From assembly GCF_001665235.1 (NCBI RefSeq), contig NZ_LZSC01000038.1, positions 124,001 through 188,000 of the forward strand: a stretch of 64,000 bases of DNA, written 5' to 3'. Below the pieces are notes generated by a model. That model searched no databases. It was given only the letters and a program-made list of their open reading frames with translations, and was not told the origin of the DNA. This document shows, one piece after another, positions 1 through 8,118 of this stretch; the stretch's first letter is position 1, and each line of letters starts with the position of its first letter. Origin of the DNA: Mycobacterium sp. 1100029.7. GTDB lineage: Bacteria; Actinomycetota; Actinomycetes; Mycobacteriales; Mycobacteriaceae. The position numbers and the translations under genes are program-made.

Positions 1-946
1 TGGCCACCCCCGCCTCGCCGATCGCGATCGCCATCAGCGCGCGGTGCTCGACGGCGCGGCTCATCGACGCTTGCAGCGGCGCGGATTCCGCATCGCGCAG
101 CCGCAGTTTGCGCCACAGCTCGCGCAGGGCGCCGCCGCTGCGCTGGTGGGGGCCGTACAACTCGATGGCGGCGGTCGAATCGGGGTCGCCGGAATCGGTG
201 GACAGCACCAGCGGACCGGGTCCGGCCGGTCGGACCACCATCAGCCGCGACACCACGAATCCCCGCTTGGCCATGGCACGGACCGCGCTTGCCAACGGCA
301 CCTCCAAAGCCGGCGTACCCACGGCCAGCACCACCAGTGCGCCGACGAACCATCCCACCGCCAGCCCCACCAGGGACCGAGCCGGAACGATGGCGCTGAT
401 CAGCAGGTGGATCGGCACGAAGGCAAGTAGCAACGCCCACCACCAGTGCCGCCAGCGCGCCGGAAGCCAGGGCCCGGACACCGTGAGCACCGCCGCCAGC
501 ATGGCGATCCACCGCGGGTCGTCGAGGAACTGCGCCGGCAGCGTGCTGAGCCGATCCGACACGTCGAAATGCCAGCGGGGTGCCGCCAGGCGGTTGCTGG
601 TGATCGACAACGGCAATGCCGCGAGAACGGCGGCGGCCCCGTAGGCGCCCAACAATTTCCATTGCCGGGCCACGATCAATCCGATCAAAATCATGAACGG
701 CAACGCCAGAATTGCGAATCCGTACAGCAGATAGACCACATCGGATTGCGTGGGGGATAAGACCCCGACAATTCTGGATACGGATTTCTCCAGCCGGATC
801 CAGCGGGTGCGGGTGACCAGCGAGCCGGTGATCACGGTCGCCAGAAAAGCAGTCGCCAGAATCAACCGCAGAATGTCGTTGGTGCGCCGGTTGACTGGTT
901 GCAGCAAGCTGCCGGAAACGCTGATGTCGCGCCCGTCAACTCGCAT
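1..946 (-). CDS. Polytopic membrane protein, N-terminal part (LPG-synthase TM / UPF0104-type family), cut by window edge
   Basis: Reading the minus strand from ATG at 946 gives an open frame of 315 codons that runs off the left edge, so the C-terminus is missing. The start is chosen over an ATG two codons upstream because an AAGGA sequence lies about 8 bases before it. The protein begins MRVDGRDISVSGSLL and has several strongly hydrophobic stretches within the first 215 residues. A soluble segment follows that ends in a basic region with AVEHRALMAIAIGEAG. This layout resembles actinobacterial membrane proteins in which a kinase-like stretch precedes the lysylphosphatidylglycerol-synthase-type transmembrane region. 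The family call is by resemblance and uncertain; function unknown. It is divergent from the methyltransferase at 1163. Confidence 0.6.
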   Translation of the reverse strand, partial: MRVDGRDISVSGSLLQPVNRRTNDILRLILATAFLATVITGSLVTRTRWIRLEKSVSRIVGVLSPTQSDVVYLLYGFAILALPFMILIGLIVARQWKLLGAYGAAAVLAALPLSITSNRLAAPRWHFDVSDRLSTLPAQFLDDPRWIAMLAAVLTVSGPWLPARWRHWWWALLLAFVPIHLLISAIVPARSLVGLAVGWFVGALVVLAVGTPALEVPLASAVRAMAKRGFVVSRLMVVRPAGPGPLVLSTDSGDPDSTAAIELYGPHQRSGGALRELWRKLRLRDAESAPLQASMSRAVEHRALMAIAIGEAGVA

Positions 947-975
947 GACCATGATCCTTAGATCCCTGGGACCGT

Positions 976-996
976 GGGCCGCGCTGTTAGCGGCCC
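976..996. repeat. Inverted repeat in divergent intergenic region
   Basis: GGGCCGC, a 7-base spacer, then GCGGCCC form a perfect inverted repeat. It lies between the membrane protein (minus) and the methyltransferase (plus), about 165 bases before the latter. It could be a regulator site or simply a GC-rich hairpin; nothing in the neighbourhood identifies a binding protein. The rest of 947-1162 shows no gene. Confidence 0.35.
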
Positions 997-1162
997 GCCG
1001 ACAACTTAACCGGATACCTCCGGGAAAGGGTGCATGAACGTGGCGGACGGCTTTGTTCACCTGCGGGTAAACGCTGGCGGGGGAGCCATTAGCGGACACA
1101 GCCTGCGGACAGCTCGCTCACGTAAGGTCGCCCAGGACGGTGCCGAATGGGAGGACGTGAGC

Positions 1163-2107
1163 GTGGCTAGAACCGACAACGACAGCTGGGAGATCACCGA
1201 AAGTGTGGGGGCGACCGCACTGGGCGTCGCGGCATCCCGGGCGGCGGAGACCGAGAGCGACAATCCACTGATCCGCGACCCGTTCGCGCGTATCTTCCTC
1301 GACGCCGCCGGCGACGGAGTGTGGAACTGGTACTCCGCGGGGAAGCTGCCGGACGAACTTCTCGACGCCGAGCCCAGTCTGGCGCTGCAGATGCGGGCAA
1401 TGGTCGGCTACATGGCTTCCCGGACAGCCTTTTTCGATTCGTTCTTCCTGGACGCGACGACCGCGGGCATCAAACAGGCGGTGATTCTGGCGTCGGGTCT
1501 GGACGCGCGGTCCTGGCGGTTGCCGTGGCCGGACGGCACGACGGTCTACGAGCTCGACCAGCCGCGGGTGCTCGATTTCAAGCAATCGACGCTGGCCGAA
1601 CACGGGGCGCAGCCCGCCTGCAACCGGATCGCGGTACCGGTGGACCTGCGCCAGGACTGGCCGACGGCGTTGCGGGAGGCCGGTTTTGACGCCTCGGCTC
1701 CGAGTGCCTGGTCGGCCGAAGGGCTGATGCCGTATCTGCCCGCCGCGGCCCAGGAGCTGCTGTTCGAACGGATCCAGGGCCTTACGGTCGGCGGCAGCCG
1801 GGTCGCCGTGGAGGCGTTGGGGCCGAAGTTCCTCGATCCGGCGATCCGGCAGCGGCGCCGGGATCGGATGGACCGCGCCCGCGCGATCTTCGCCAAGATC
1901 GACCCGCAGCGCGAGGTCCCCAGCACCGATGAGTTGTGGTACTTCGAAGAGCGCGAAGACGTCGGTGAGTGGTTCGGCCGGCACGGCTGGAACGTCACCG
2001 TGACCCCGTCGCTGGAGCTGATGGCCGGCTACGGCCGCGGCATCGCCGGAGAGGTCGAGGACGACGTCCCCGGCAACTTGTTCGTAGCCGCTCAGCGGAC
2101 GTCGTAG
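1163..2107 (+). CDS. Putative SAM-dependent methyltransferase, TIGR00027 family
   Basis: A 314-residue protein of the large mycobacterial family of putative S-adenosylmethionine methyltransferases, which has many paralogues in M. tuberculosis; substrates are mostly unknown. The N-terminus ([27 protein letters not shown]) is the family signature, followed by an acidic/aromatic segment and the SAM-binding region around [19 protein letters not shown] at 1163 is chosen because GGGAGG lies about 8 bases upstream. The frame stays open back to 1034, but that extension does not look like the family. It starts an accessory run with the nitroreductase 41 bases downstream. Family call is firm, function is not. 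Confidence 0.85.
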   Translation: MARTDNDSWEITESVGATALGVAASRAAETESDNPLIRDPFARIFLDAAGDGVWNWYSAGKLPDELLDAEPSLALQMRAMVGYMASRTAFFDSFFLDATTAGIKQAVILASGLDARSWRLPWPDGTTVYELDQPRVLDFKQSTLAEHGAQPACNRIAVPVDLRQDWPTALREAGFDASAPSAWSAEGLMPYLPAAAQELLFERIQGLTVGGSRVAVEALGPKFLDPAIRQRRRDRMDRARAIFAKIDPQREVPSTDELWYFEEREDVGEWFGRHGWNVTVTPSLELMAGYGRGIAGEVEDDVPGNLFVAAQRTS

Positions 2108-2148
2108 TCGGCGTTCCTCGAAAACCGTTGGCCTGAAGGACGATCGAC

Positions 2149-2664
2149 ATGGAAACCTGGGACGCGATTCGCGCACGGCGCAATGTGCGGCAGTACACGC
2201 CGCAACCTGTGTCCGACGACGACCTGAACCGGATTGCCGAGGCCGGGTGGCGGGCGCCGTCGGCGAAGAACCGCCAGCCGTGGGACTTCGTGATCGTCAC
2301 CGACTCGGCGCAGCTGCAGGAGCTGTCGACGGTGTGGCGCGGCGCCGGGCACATCGCGTCGGCCCCGGCGGCGATCGTGTTGGTGGTGCCGGTGCCACCC
2401 GACGATCGCAGGCTGGTGACCGACAACTACGACGTCGGCCAGGCAACGATGGCGATGATGATCGCCGCCACCGACTTGGGGATCGGCACCGGCCATTCGT
2501 CGGTGGGCGACCAGGACAAGGCGCGCGCGATCCTCGGCGTCCCCGACGACTACCTGGTGGCCTTCATGCTCGGGGTGGGGTATCCCGCCGACCGTCCGCT
2601 CACCCCGATCCGCAAGCCGGACCGCCGTCCGTTCGATGAAGTCGTCCACCACGGACGCTGGTGA
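2149..2664 (+). CDS. Nitroreductase-family flavoprotein
   Basis: A 171-residue single-domain protein of the FMN-dependent nitroreductase family. The start METWDAIRARRNVRQYTPQPV matches the N-terminal FMN-phosphate-binding segment (basic residues near RARRNVR). A(G)WRAPSAKNRQPWDFVIV is the second conserved cofactor-binding block, and the middle region MAMMIAATDLGIGTG is also typical. The family reduces nitro groups, quinones or related compounds with NAD(P)H as dimers; the substrate cannot be read. A GAAGGA ribosome site precedes the ATG. Its TGA overlaps the GTG of the next gene (GTGA), so the two are probably translationally coupled. Confidence 0.88.
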   Translation: METWDAIRARRNVRQYTPQPVSDDDLNRIAEAGWRAPSAKNRQPWDFVIVTDSAQLQELSTVWRGAGHIASAPAAIVLVVPVPPDDRRLVTDNYDVGQATMAMMIAATDLGIGTGHSSVGDQDKARAILGVPDDYLVAFMLGVGYPADRPLTPIRKPDRRPFDEVVHHGRW

Positions 2665-3425
2665 AAGCCGGCCCGGTGGCAGAGCGCAACGGCGAATACG
2701 GATACGACGGCTCGTTCAACACCGTCTCGCCCGCAGCGCAGCTCGCCGGCGTGGTCGGCATTTCAGCCGCCCTGTTCGTCGGCGCGGGCGTCGCGCTGTC
2801 CCGCGGTAACCGGTTGGCGGCGGCGCTCGGCGCGGCTTCGGCGGTCGAAATCCTCGCGACGGCCGCGTCCTACATCTACGCCACTCGTCGCGGCAAGTTC
2901 GCGGTGTGGGAACGGATCCTCGACGAGCTGGAGTTGCGGGGCGACGAAACCGTGCTCGACCTCGGGTGCGGACGTGGTGCGGTGTTGTTCGCCGCGGCCA
3001 AGCGGGTGCCGCGGGGCCGGGCGATCGGCGTCGATCTCTGGCGGGCCGATCAGTCCGAAAATTCGCAGCAGGCAACGCTTTCCAACGCGGAGCGGGAGGG
3101 CGTCGCCGATCGCATCGAGGTGCGCACCGCCGACATGACCGCGCTGCCGTTGCCGAATGACAGCGTGGACGCGGTGGTCAGCAGCTTGGCCATCCACAAC
3201 ATCGGCGGTCACGACGGCCGGCGCAGGGCCCTGGACGAAGCGATCCGGGTGCTGCGCCCGGGTGGCCGGCTCGCGATCGCCGACCTGTGGGAGACCAACC
3301 GGCACGCTGCTCACCTGCGCGAATTGGGATGGCAGCAGGTGCGACGCCGCAACCTCGGATGGCGCATGTGGTACGGCGGCCCCTGGTTTGCAACGCGCGT
3401 GGTCACGGCGACCAAGCGCGGATAG
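2661..3425 (+). CDS. Membrane-anchored class I SAM methyltransferase
   Basis: A 254-residue protein. Two hydrophobic segments near residues 23-45 and 49-72 should anchor it in the membrane. A class I methyltransferase domain follows: VLDLGCGRGAVLFAAAKR is SAM motif I, GVDLW the acidic loop after strand 2, and VVSSLAIHNI plus LRPGGRLAIADLWE are motifs IV-VI. The substrate is unknown; a quinone- or lipid-like substrate would fit the membrane anchor but is inference. The start is GTG overlapping the nitroreductase stop, suggesting one operon. The cyanase gene begins 23 bases after its stop. Confidence 0.82.
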   Translation: MKAGPVAERNGEYGYDGSFNTVSPAAQLAGVVGISAALFVGAGVALSRGNRLAAALGAASAVEILATAASYIYATRRGKFAVWERILDELELRGDETVLDLGCGRGAVLFAAAKRVPRGRAIGVDLWRADQSENSQQATLSNAEREGVADRIEVRTADMTALPLPNDSVDAVVSSLAIHNIGGHDGRRRALDEAIRVLRPGGRLAIADLWETNRHAAHLRELGWQQVRRRNLGWRMWYGGPWFATRVVTATKRG

Positions 3426-3448
3426 GCCGCGTGCTCCATGCTGGATTC

Positions 3449-3907
3449 ATGAACAGAAACGAGATCACCGAACAGATCGTCGTTGCGCGGCTGACGCGCG
3501 GCCTTACCTGGCAGGAGCTGGCCGACGCCGTCGACCGGCCGGTGGTATGGACCACGTCGGCGTTGCTCGGTCAGCATCCGATCCCGCCGGAGCAGGGCAA
3601 GCTGCTGGCAGAGATGCTCGGTCTCGATCAGTCGGTGGTGCCGGTGCTGGCGGCGCCGCCCATGCGCGGCGGGCTGCCCACCGCAGTGCCGACCGACCCC
3701 ACCATTTACCGCTTTTACGAGGCGCTTCAGGTGTACGGTGGCGCGATCAAGGAACTGATCCACGAGCAGTTCGGTGACGGCATCATGAGCGCGATCAACT
3801 TCAGCGTCGACTTTCAGCGCAAGCCCCACGCGTCGGGCGATCGCGTCGTCGTGACTTTCGACGGCAAATACCTTGCCTACGACTGGGTTTCCGCTCAAGG
3901 GGAGTAA
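3449..3907 (+). CDS. cynS: Cyanate hydratase (cyanase)
   Basis: A 152-residue protein matching cyanase over its whole length. The enzyme converts cyanate and bicarbonate to ammonia and two CO2 (via carbamate) in the cytosol as a homodecamer. Residues 1-70 form the helical N-terminal domain (LTRGLTWQELADAVDRP). The C-terminal catalytic domain has IYRFYEALQVYG and FGDGIMSAINF. Arg88, Glu91 and Ser114 line up with the E. coli catalytic triad Arg96-Glu99-Ser122. The chosen ATG gives the usual family length; the open frame extends upstream but not homologously. No cynT or cynR is adjacent. Its stop overlaps the next ATG (TAATG), coupling it to the patatin gene. Confidence 0.93.
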   Translation: MNRNEITEQIVVARLTRGLTWQELADAVDRPVVWTTSALLGQHPIPPEQGKLLAEMLGLDQSVVPVLAAPPMRGGLPTAVPTDPTIYRFYEALQVYGGAIKELIHEQFGDGIMSAINFSVDFQRKPHASGDRVVVTFDGKYLAYDWVSAQGE

Positions 3908-4908
3908 TGGCGAAGGCGAAGCCCGCGGACCTCGTCCTCTCCGGAGGGGGCGTCAAGTTCATCGGTCTGGTGGGCGCCATCGTCGCCTTGATGGACGCCG
4001 GGTATTCGTTCCCGCGGGTATCCGGCGTCTCGGCCGGATCGGTGGTCGGCGCGATCTTGGCGGCCTCCTCCAAGGGTGATCAGCTGACCAGTCAGGAAGT
4101 CAAGGAGCTTGCGCTCTCGGCGCCGCTGAGCAAATGGCGCGACTCCGGTCCCGTTCCCGTCCTCGGTGCCGCCTGGGGACTTGTCCGGGACACCAGCATG
4201 TTTCGGGGCGACGCCGCCTACGAGTGGATTCGCAGTGAGCTGAAGAACCTGGGCATTGTGCACTTCGGTGATCTGGTGCTCGACGAGAACACGCTGCCGG
4301 AGGGGCGCCGCCACAAGCTGGTGGTCACCGTCGCCGACCTGACCGCCGCGCAGCTGGTGCGACTGCCCTGGGACTACCGGCGGCTCTACGGGCTGGAGCC
4401 CGACGAACAGTTGGTCGCCGACGCCGTGCGCGCGTCGATGGCGATCCCGTTCTTCTACCGGCCGGTCAAACTGACCAGCGTCACCGGCACGACGTCCACC
4501 CTCGTCGACGGCGGTGTGCTGTCGAACTTCCCGATCGACACCTTCGACCGGTTCGATGGGAAACCGCCGCGCTGGCCCACATTCGGGATCACCGTGCTGC
4601 CGAGACTCAACGAGGGTTTCAGCGCGGTGATGCCCGCGCTCAAACCCTTGCGGTTCTTCGAACAGACGGCGCTGCTGGAAAGTCTGCTCACCACCGTGCT
4701 GGCCGGTCATGACCAGACTCACCTCAACCAGCCGTGGGTCGCCGCCCGCGCCATTGCCGTCGAATCGACCGATGTGGGCGTGCTCGACTTCGATATCGCC
4801 GCCCACCGCCTCGAGGCGCTGTACCAGAAGGGCTATGGGGCGGCGGAGGACTTCTTGTCGACCTGGGACTGGGCCGGCTACCTCAAACGGTTCCGCTGGG
4901 CTGTCTGA
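3907..4908 (+). CDS. Patatin-like phospholipase family protein
   Basis: A 333-residue patatin-domain hydrolase. Directly visible are the glycine-rich oxyanion loop SGGGVKFIG (residues 12-20), the nucleophile elbow GVSAGS with Ser42, and the catalytic-dyad aspartate in VDGGVLSNFP near residue 202. Patatins use this Ser-Asp dyad to hydrolyse acyl esters of lipids, and in bacteria some are secreted effectors. No signal peptide is seen here, so a cytosolic or membrane-surface role is likelier. The start codon overlaps the cynS stop. Downstream is a cruciform terminator shared with echA3. The lipid substrate is unknown. Confidence 0.87.
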   Translation: MAKAKPADLVLSGGGVKFIGLVGAIVALMDAGYSFPRVSGVSAGSVVGAILAASSKGDQLTSQEVKELALSAPLSKWRDSGPVPVLGAAWGLVRDTSMFRGDAAYEWIRSELKNLGIVHFGDLVLDENTLPEGRRHKLVVTVADLTAAQLVRLPWDYRRLYGLEPDEQLVADAVRASMAIPFFYRPVKLTSVTGTTSTLVDGGVLSNFPIDTFDRFDGKPPRWPTFGITVLPRLNEGFSAVMPALKPLRFFEQTALLESLLTTVLAGHDQTHLNQPWVAARAIAVESTDVGVLDFDIAAHRLEALYQKGYGAAEDFLSTWDWAGYLKRFRWAV

Positions 4909-4966
4909 CGACGACGGCGCGAAAGGTGAAGTGACGGTCGGCCGCGGTCGTGCCAGACTCCGGGAT

Positions 4967-5020
4967 GGAGGAGGCGACGGGAGGTGAGGCGGTTGCCCGG
5001 GCAACCGCATCGCCTCCTCC
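4967..5020. terminator. Two-tier palindrome, probable bidirectional terminator
   Basis: An outer pair GGAGGAGGCGA (4967-4977) and TCGCCTCCTCC (5010-5020) encloses an inner perfect palindrome GCGGTTGC-CCGG-GCAACCGC (4989-5008). It lies between convergent genes (patatin on plus, echA3 on minus). It has no U-tract, as is common for mycobacterial terminators, so termination is inferred from structure and position. Confidence 0.65.
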
Positions 5021-5056
5021 GTTAACTGGTCAAGACTCGCGGCGACAGCGCGCTGC

Positions 5057-5752
5057 TTACAGGCCGAATTCCGCTTCGATGCCGTCGATTCCCGCACGCA
5101 ACGCCTTGAGGGTGTCGGCACGGGCGCGCAACTTGGTCGCCGCGTGCGCATGCTGGTGCAGTCCGGCGAATTCCTGTGCGGCTTCTTCGGCGCGAGTCAC
5201 CACCATTTCGGGCATGACGATTTCGTCGACAAACCCTGAGGCAAGGGCGGTTTCGCCGAAAAACGTCTTGGCCAGACCGGTGGCCTGCTGATAGGCCGAC
5301 CGGGTCAGCCGCAACTTCATGATCTCCAAAGCCGCGTACGGGATCGTCATGCCGATCGCCACCTCGTTGGCCTGAATGTTGTAGGCGTGCGCGGCGATTC
5401 GGTGGTCACCGGAGGCCAGCAGGAACGACCCCATCGCGATGGCGTGCCCGGTGCAGGCGATCACCACCGGCTTCGGGTAGGACAGCAGCCGGTAGGACAA
5501 CTCGAAGCCGCCCCGCAGCATGTCGATCGCGGGCTGCGCCTCGCCGGAGGTGAGGATTTTCAGGTCGAAGCCGCCGCTGAACACCCGCTCGTTGCCGGTG
5601 AGGACCAACGCGCCGACGTCGTCGCCGTCGGCCTGGTCGATCGCCTCGTTGAGCGCCGCCTGCATGGTGGGGCCCAGCGCGTTGACCTTGCCGTCGTCCA
5701 TCCGGATGACCGCGACGGCATCCTTGCGGTTGTAGGTGACCGGACCGCTCAT
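5057..5752 (-). CDS. echA3: Enoyl-CoA hydratase/isomerase family protein EchA3
   Basis: A 231-residue crotonase-fold protein matching EchA3 of M. tuberculosis in sequence and context. Visible features are the N-terminal VNALGPTMQAALN strand-helix, the oxyanion segment FSGGFDLKIL, and a second oxyanion region GHAIAMGSFLLASGDHRIA. The usual hydratase glutamates are not obvious: the second-glutamate region reads NEVAIGMTIP. The reaction may therefore be isomerisation or hydrolysis of a CoA thioester rather than simple hydration. ATG at 5752 is preceded by GGAGTGAGCC. It is convergent with the patatin gene and followed on the minus strand by the cruciform. Confidence 0.9.
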   Translation of the reverse strand: MSGPVTYNRKDAVAVIRMDDGKVNALGPTMQAALNEAIDQADGDDVGALVLTGNERVFSGGFDLKILTSGEAQPAIDMLRGGFELSYRLLSYPKPVVIACTGHAIAMGSFLLASGDHRIAAHAYNIQANEVAIGMTIPYAALEIMKLRLTRSAYQQATGLAKTFFGETALASGFVDEIVMPEMVVTRAEEAAQEFAGLHQHAHAATKLRARADTLKALRAGIDGIEAEFGL

Positions 5753-5836
5753 GGCTCACTCCTTCGCGACGGCAGCGAAGTCGATTGAACCAGATCGACA
5801 TTCAGTGAACCCGCGGGGCCGCGGGTACGTCCGGGC

Positions 5837-6670
5837 TTACACGTGCTGGCCGCGGCGCTTACCCGGATCGTTTTCGCCGTTGCCCCAGCGCAGACCGACA
5901 TCGGTGGGGGCGTCTTGCTGCCGGGCGCGCCACCGGTCCTGGGTTTCGCGGACCGCGCCGTTGATCCGTTCGATCTCCTCGCGAAACACGTCGGCGCGCG
6001 TTTCCTTGCTGGCGTAGTGGAAGTAGGTCAGCAGACCGCGCAGCAGCTCCAGCTTCTGCTTCTCCCGCTTGGCAAGGTCATGCGTCGTCATCAACTCGAT
6101 GCGCTGTACGGGCGGCAGCGAATCCCAGTCCAGCACGACGTCGGTCTCGAGCTGGGGGCGCTCGCGCTCCCAGAACCGCCAACCGCGCGGCTTGTCGGGG
6201 CGGTCGTAGTAGGTGACCGTTCCGGTGAAGCGCGATTCGATGCCGCCGCCGATTTCGGCGCGGTCGAGCGCGGAGTCCCAGACCAGTCGCCACTCCTGGC
6301 CCGGCGCGAGTACCGGTATTTCCTGAGGGAGTTGCAGTTCGACTACTTCGGCGTACCCATCGCTGGAATTCTCGTATTCGGCCACTGTCGGCGGGCTTGT
6401 GAAATTGAATCGAATGTCGTAGGCGGCGGTTCGGCCGAAATTACGCACCACCAGCTCGATCACGTGCCAGTCGGCGGCGTGCGGTTCCATCAGCATTCCG
6501 ACGTGCGGACGAGTTTGTTCCGCGGCGAGCCGGCGACTGCGGCTGAGCTGGTGGTTGGTGAATACCAGTGCGACGATGCCGAGCGCAATCGCGGCCCACG
6601 CGGCCCACGCCAACCAGGTGCTGGACCCGACATCGGTAAGCCCGTGCCAAGTCCCCTGGATCCACCCCAT
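5837..6670 (-). CDS. Conserved hypothetical membrane-anchored protein (Rv0633c-like)
   Basis: A 277-residue protein with one hydrophobic segment near residues 14-38 (STWLAWAAWAAIALGIVALVF). A beta-rich soluble region follows, with a helical, charged C-terminus (KREKQKLELLRGLLTYFHYASKETRADVF). This suggests a single-pass protein with most of the chain on one side of the membrane. ATG at 6670 is preferred to GTG at 6679 because AAGGGG lies 8 bases before it. I recognise the position and pattern as the M. tuberculosis Rv0633c neighbourhood, which has no known function. A glyoxalase-II-like gene lies upstream. Confidence 0.8.
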   Translation of the reverse strand: MGWIQGTWHGLTDVGSSTWLAWAAWAAIALGIVALVFTNHQLSRSRRLAAEQTRPHVGMLMEPHAADWHVIELVVRNFGRTAAYDIRFNFTSPPTVAEYENSSDGYAEVVELQLPQEIPVLAPGQEWRLVWDSALDRAEIGGGIESRFTGTVTYYDRPDKPRGWRFWERERPQLETDVVLDWDSLPPVQRIELMTTHDLAKREKQKLELLRGLLTYFHYASKETRADVFREEIERINGAVRETQDRWRARQQDAPTDVGLRWGNGENDPGKRRGQHV

Positions 6671-6762
6671 GGAATCCACCCCTTAAGCTCATTTCGCAGC
6701 GATGTGCACCCGAAATTCTGCTGGTACTGCCGCGGAATCGCAATGATTCCGCAATTACTGAA

Positions 6763-7485
6763 TCAGCCGCCCATCAGCATTCGCCATTGATCAAGGTTGG
6801 TGGCTCGATACACGTAGTTGGAACGCTTTACCTCGGCCAGTGACGCGCTCGGATCGACGGAATACCAGTGCCCCGGAAACACCGTCGGGTCGCCGGGGAG
6901 CGCGGCCAGTTGCTGCAAGCTGCGGTACATCTCGTCGGAGTCGCCGCCGGGAAAGTCGGTGCGTCCGCAGCCGTCGAGGAACAGGGTGTCACCGGCGACC
7001 AGCCGGCCGTCGAGCAGAAAACACTGGCTGCCCGGAGTGTGGCCGGGGGTGTGCAGCAGCTCGATCGTGACATCGCCGATGCTCAGCTTGTCGCCATGCT
7101 CGTGGGTGGTCAGGTCGCCGATCGCGATCCCGGTCACCCGCGAAACCCAGAGCGCTTCGTGGGTATTGACGTGCACCGGCACGCTGACCCGCTCCAGCAA
7201 CTCGGCCAGCCCGTTCAGCTCGAAGCCCATCATCGAACCGCCCACGTGGTCCGGGTGGTGGTGCGTGACCAGCACCCCGGACAGGTGCATGCCATCGCCC
7301 TCGAGCGCGTCGACCAGTTCGCCAGCGGCATAGGCCGGGTCGACCACCACGCAATCGCCGGTCTGCCGGTCGCCGATCAGGTAGGCGAAATTGCGCATCT
7401 GGGTCGCGAACGGGTCGCCCGCGGCGAAATCCCGGCCCGCGAGCAACTGGCGGAAATAGAGTCGGTCCGCTGAGGAGTCTGGCAC
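6763..7485 (-). CDS. Metallo-beta-lactamase-fold hydrolase, glyoxalase II-like
   Basis: A 240-residue metallo-beta-lactamase-superfamily hydrolase. The metal site THHHPDH is at residues 74-80. Further ligands are the histidine in LLHTPGHTPGSQCF, the aspartate in LVAGDTLFLDGCGRTDFPGGD and the histidine in VFPGHWY. Family members hydrolyse thioesters such as S-lactoylglutathione. Mycobacteria lack glutathione, so a mycothiol- or other thiol-linked substrate is inferred. The start is GTG with no Shine-Dalgarno. A TAGTCT hexamer ends 6 bases upstream, suggesting a leaderless transcript. An inverted repeat overlaps the start. Confidence 0.87.
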   Translation of the reverse strand: MPDSSADRLYFRQLLAGRDFAAGDPFATQMRNFAYLIGDRQTGDCVVVDPAYAAGELVDALEGDGMHLSGVLVTHHHPDHVGGSMMGFELNGLAELLERVSVPVHVNTHEALWVSRVTGIAIGDLTTHEHGDKLSIGDVTIELLHTPGHTPGSQCFLLDGRLVAGDTLFLDGCGRTDFPGGDSDEMYRSLQQLAALPGDPTVFPGHWYSVDPSASLAEVKRSNYVYRATNLDQWRMLMGG

Positions 7486-7496
7486 CCGACCAGACT
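7476..7496. promoter_or_regulatory. Inverted repeat over the start of the glyoxalase-II-like gene
   Basis: AGTCTGG and CCAGACT arms (7476-7482, 7490-7496) with a 7-base spacer span the GTG start (7483-7485) and its putative minus-strand -10 hexamer TAGTCT (7492-7497). This placement would suit a repressor site on a leaderless gene. No cognate regulator is adjacent, so the role is inferred. Confidence 0.4.
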
Positions 7497-7583
7497 ATGG
7501 CCCGGCCCACCGGAGCGGTATTTCGGGCGCATCGTGGCCCGTCAACGGCGGTTTCTGACCCGATTGGCCGGGTGTCTGGCGGG

Positions 7584-7598
7584 TATTATTAATGCATG
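7584..7598 (+). promoter_or_regulatory. -10 element and predicted leaderless start of antitoxin-like gene
   Basis: TATTAT (7584-7589) is a near-perfect SigA -10 hexamer, and six bases separate it from the ATG at 7596. No purine-rich ribosome site lies between. Transcription should start at or next to the A of ATG, giving a leaderless mRNA, which is common in mycobacteria. Confidence 0.5.
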
Positions 7599-7808
7599 CT
7601 TAAGAAGGTCGAGATCGAGGTGGACGACGATCTGGTCCAAGAGGCAATCCGTCGGTATCACCTGGCCGACGTGCGCGAGGTCGTCCACCTGGCACTGCGG
7701 AGTCTGCTCGATGAGACTGCGGACACCGAGGGCGAACACGGCGAGCTGTACGACGAGTTCAGCGACCTCGGCGTCTGGCAACGCCGCAGCAACGGCGCCC
7801 CGGGGTGA
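7596..7808 (+). CDS. VapB/DUF2191-type antitoxin-like protein, no toxin partner
   Basis: A 70-residue protein starting MLKKVEIEVDDDLVQEAIRRY, with LADVREVVHLALRSLLDE next. This is the ribbon-helix-helix pattern of VapB-type antitoxins that bind DNA as dimers. The acidic C-terminal tail ends DLGVWQRRSNG. A VapC-type PIN toxin would be expected immediately downstream, but the next feature is tRNA-Thr and neither strand there encodes one. It is thus an orphan antitoxin or a stand-alone small regulator, probably corresponding to the small Rv0634A gene at this place in M. tuberculosis. The transcript is predicted to be leaderless. Confidence 0.72.
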   Translation: MLKKVEIEVDDDLVQEAIRRYHLADVREVVHLALRSLLDETADTEGEHGELYDEFSDLGVWQRRSNGAPG

Positions 7809-7812
7809 CGGT

Positions 7813-7842
7813 TTGGTGCGGTCGCGCGTGGCGCTGTACCCT
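7813..7842 (+). promoter_or_regulatory. Possible promoter for tRNA-Thr/tRNA-Met/rpmG/hadABC
   Basis: TTGGTG (7813-7818), an 18-base spacer and TACCCT (7837-7842) lie 40 bases before tRNA-Thr. The hexamers are weak matches, but spacing and position suit a stable-RNA promoter. It overlaps the end of the antitoxin-like gene region. Confidence 0.35.
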
Positions 7843-7882
7843 CTTTTAGGCCCGAGGCTTGACTGATTGCTACGGGTGACAG

Positions 7883-7955
7883 GCCCCCTTAGCTCAGTCG
7901 GTAGAGCGTTTCCATGGTAAGGAAAAGGTCAACGGTTCGATTCCGTTAGGGGGCT
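7883..7955 (+). tRNA. tRNA-Thr (anticodon GGT)
   Basis: A full cloverleaf can be folded. The acceptor GCCCCCT pairs with AGGGGGC, and the D-arm is GCTC/GAGC. The anticodon stem TTTCC/GGAAA encloses loop ATGGTAA with anticodon GGT. The T-arm is AACGG-TTCGATT-CCGTT. The discriminator is T, and CCA is not encoded. Confidence 0.95.
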
Positions 7956-7991
7956 CGGCGGACGCCGAACAGGCGGACGGCACGTACCAGA

Positions 7992-8065
<74 letters not shown>

Positions 8066-8118
8066 CAACACAACTACAACACAACAATGTGACTTGAGAG
8101 ATTTGAGAGAGAACGGTC

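Noticed and set aside
1118..2176. Long minus-strand frame opposite the first methyltransferase
   Set aside because: Arg/Pro-rich shadow of the coding strand with no domain; the plus-strand product is a clear family member.
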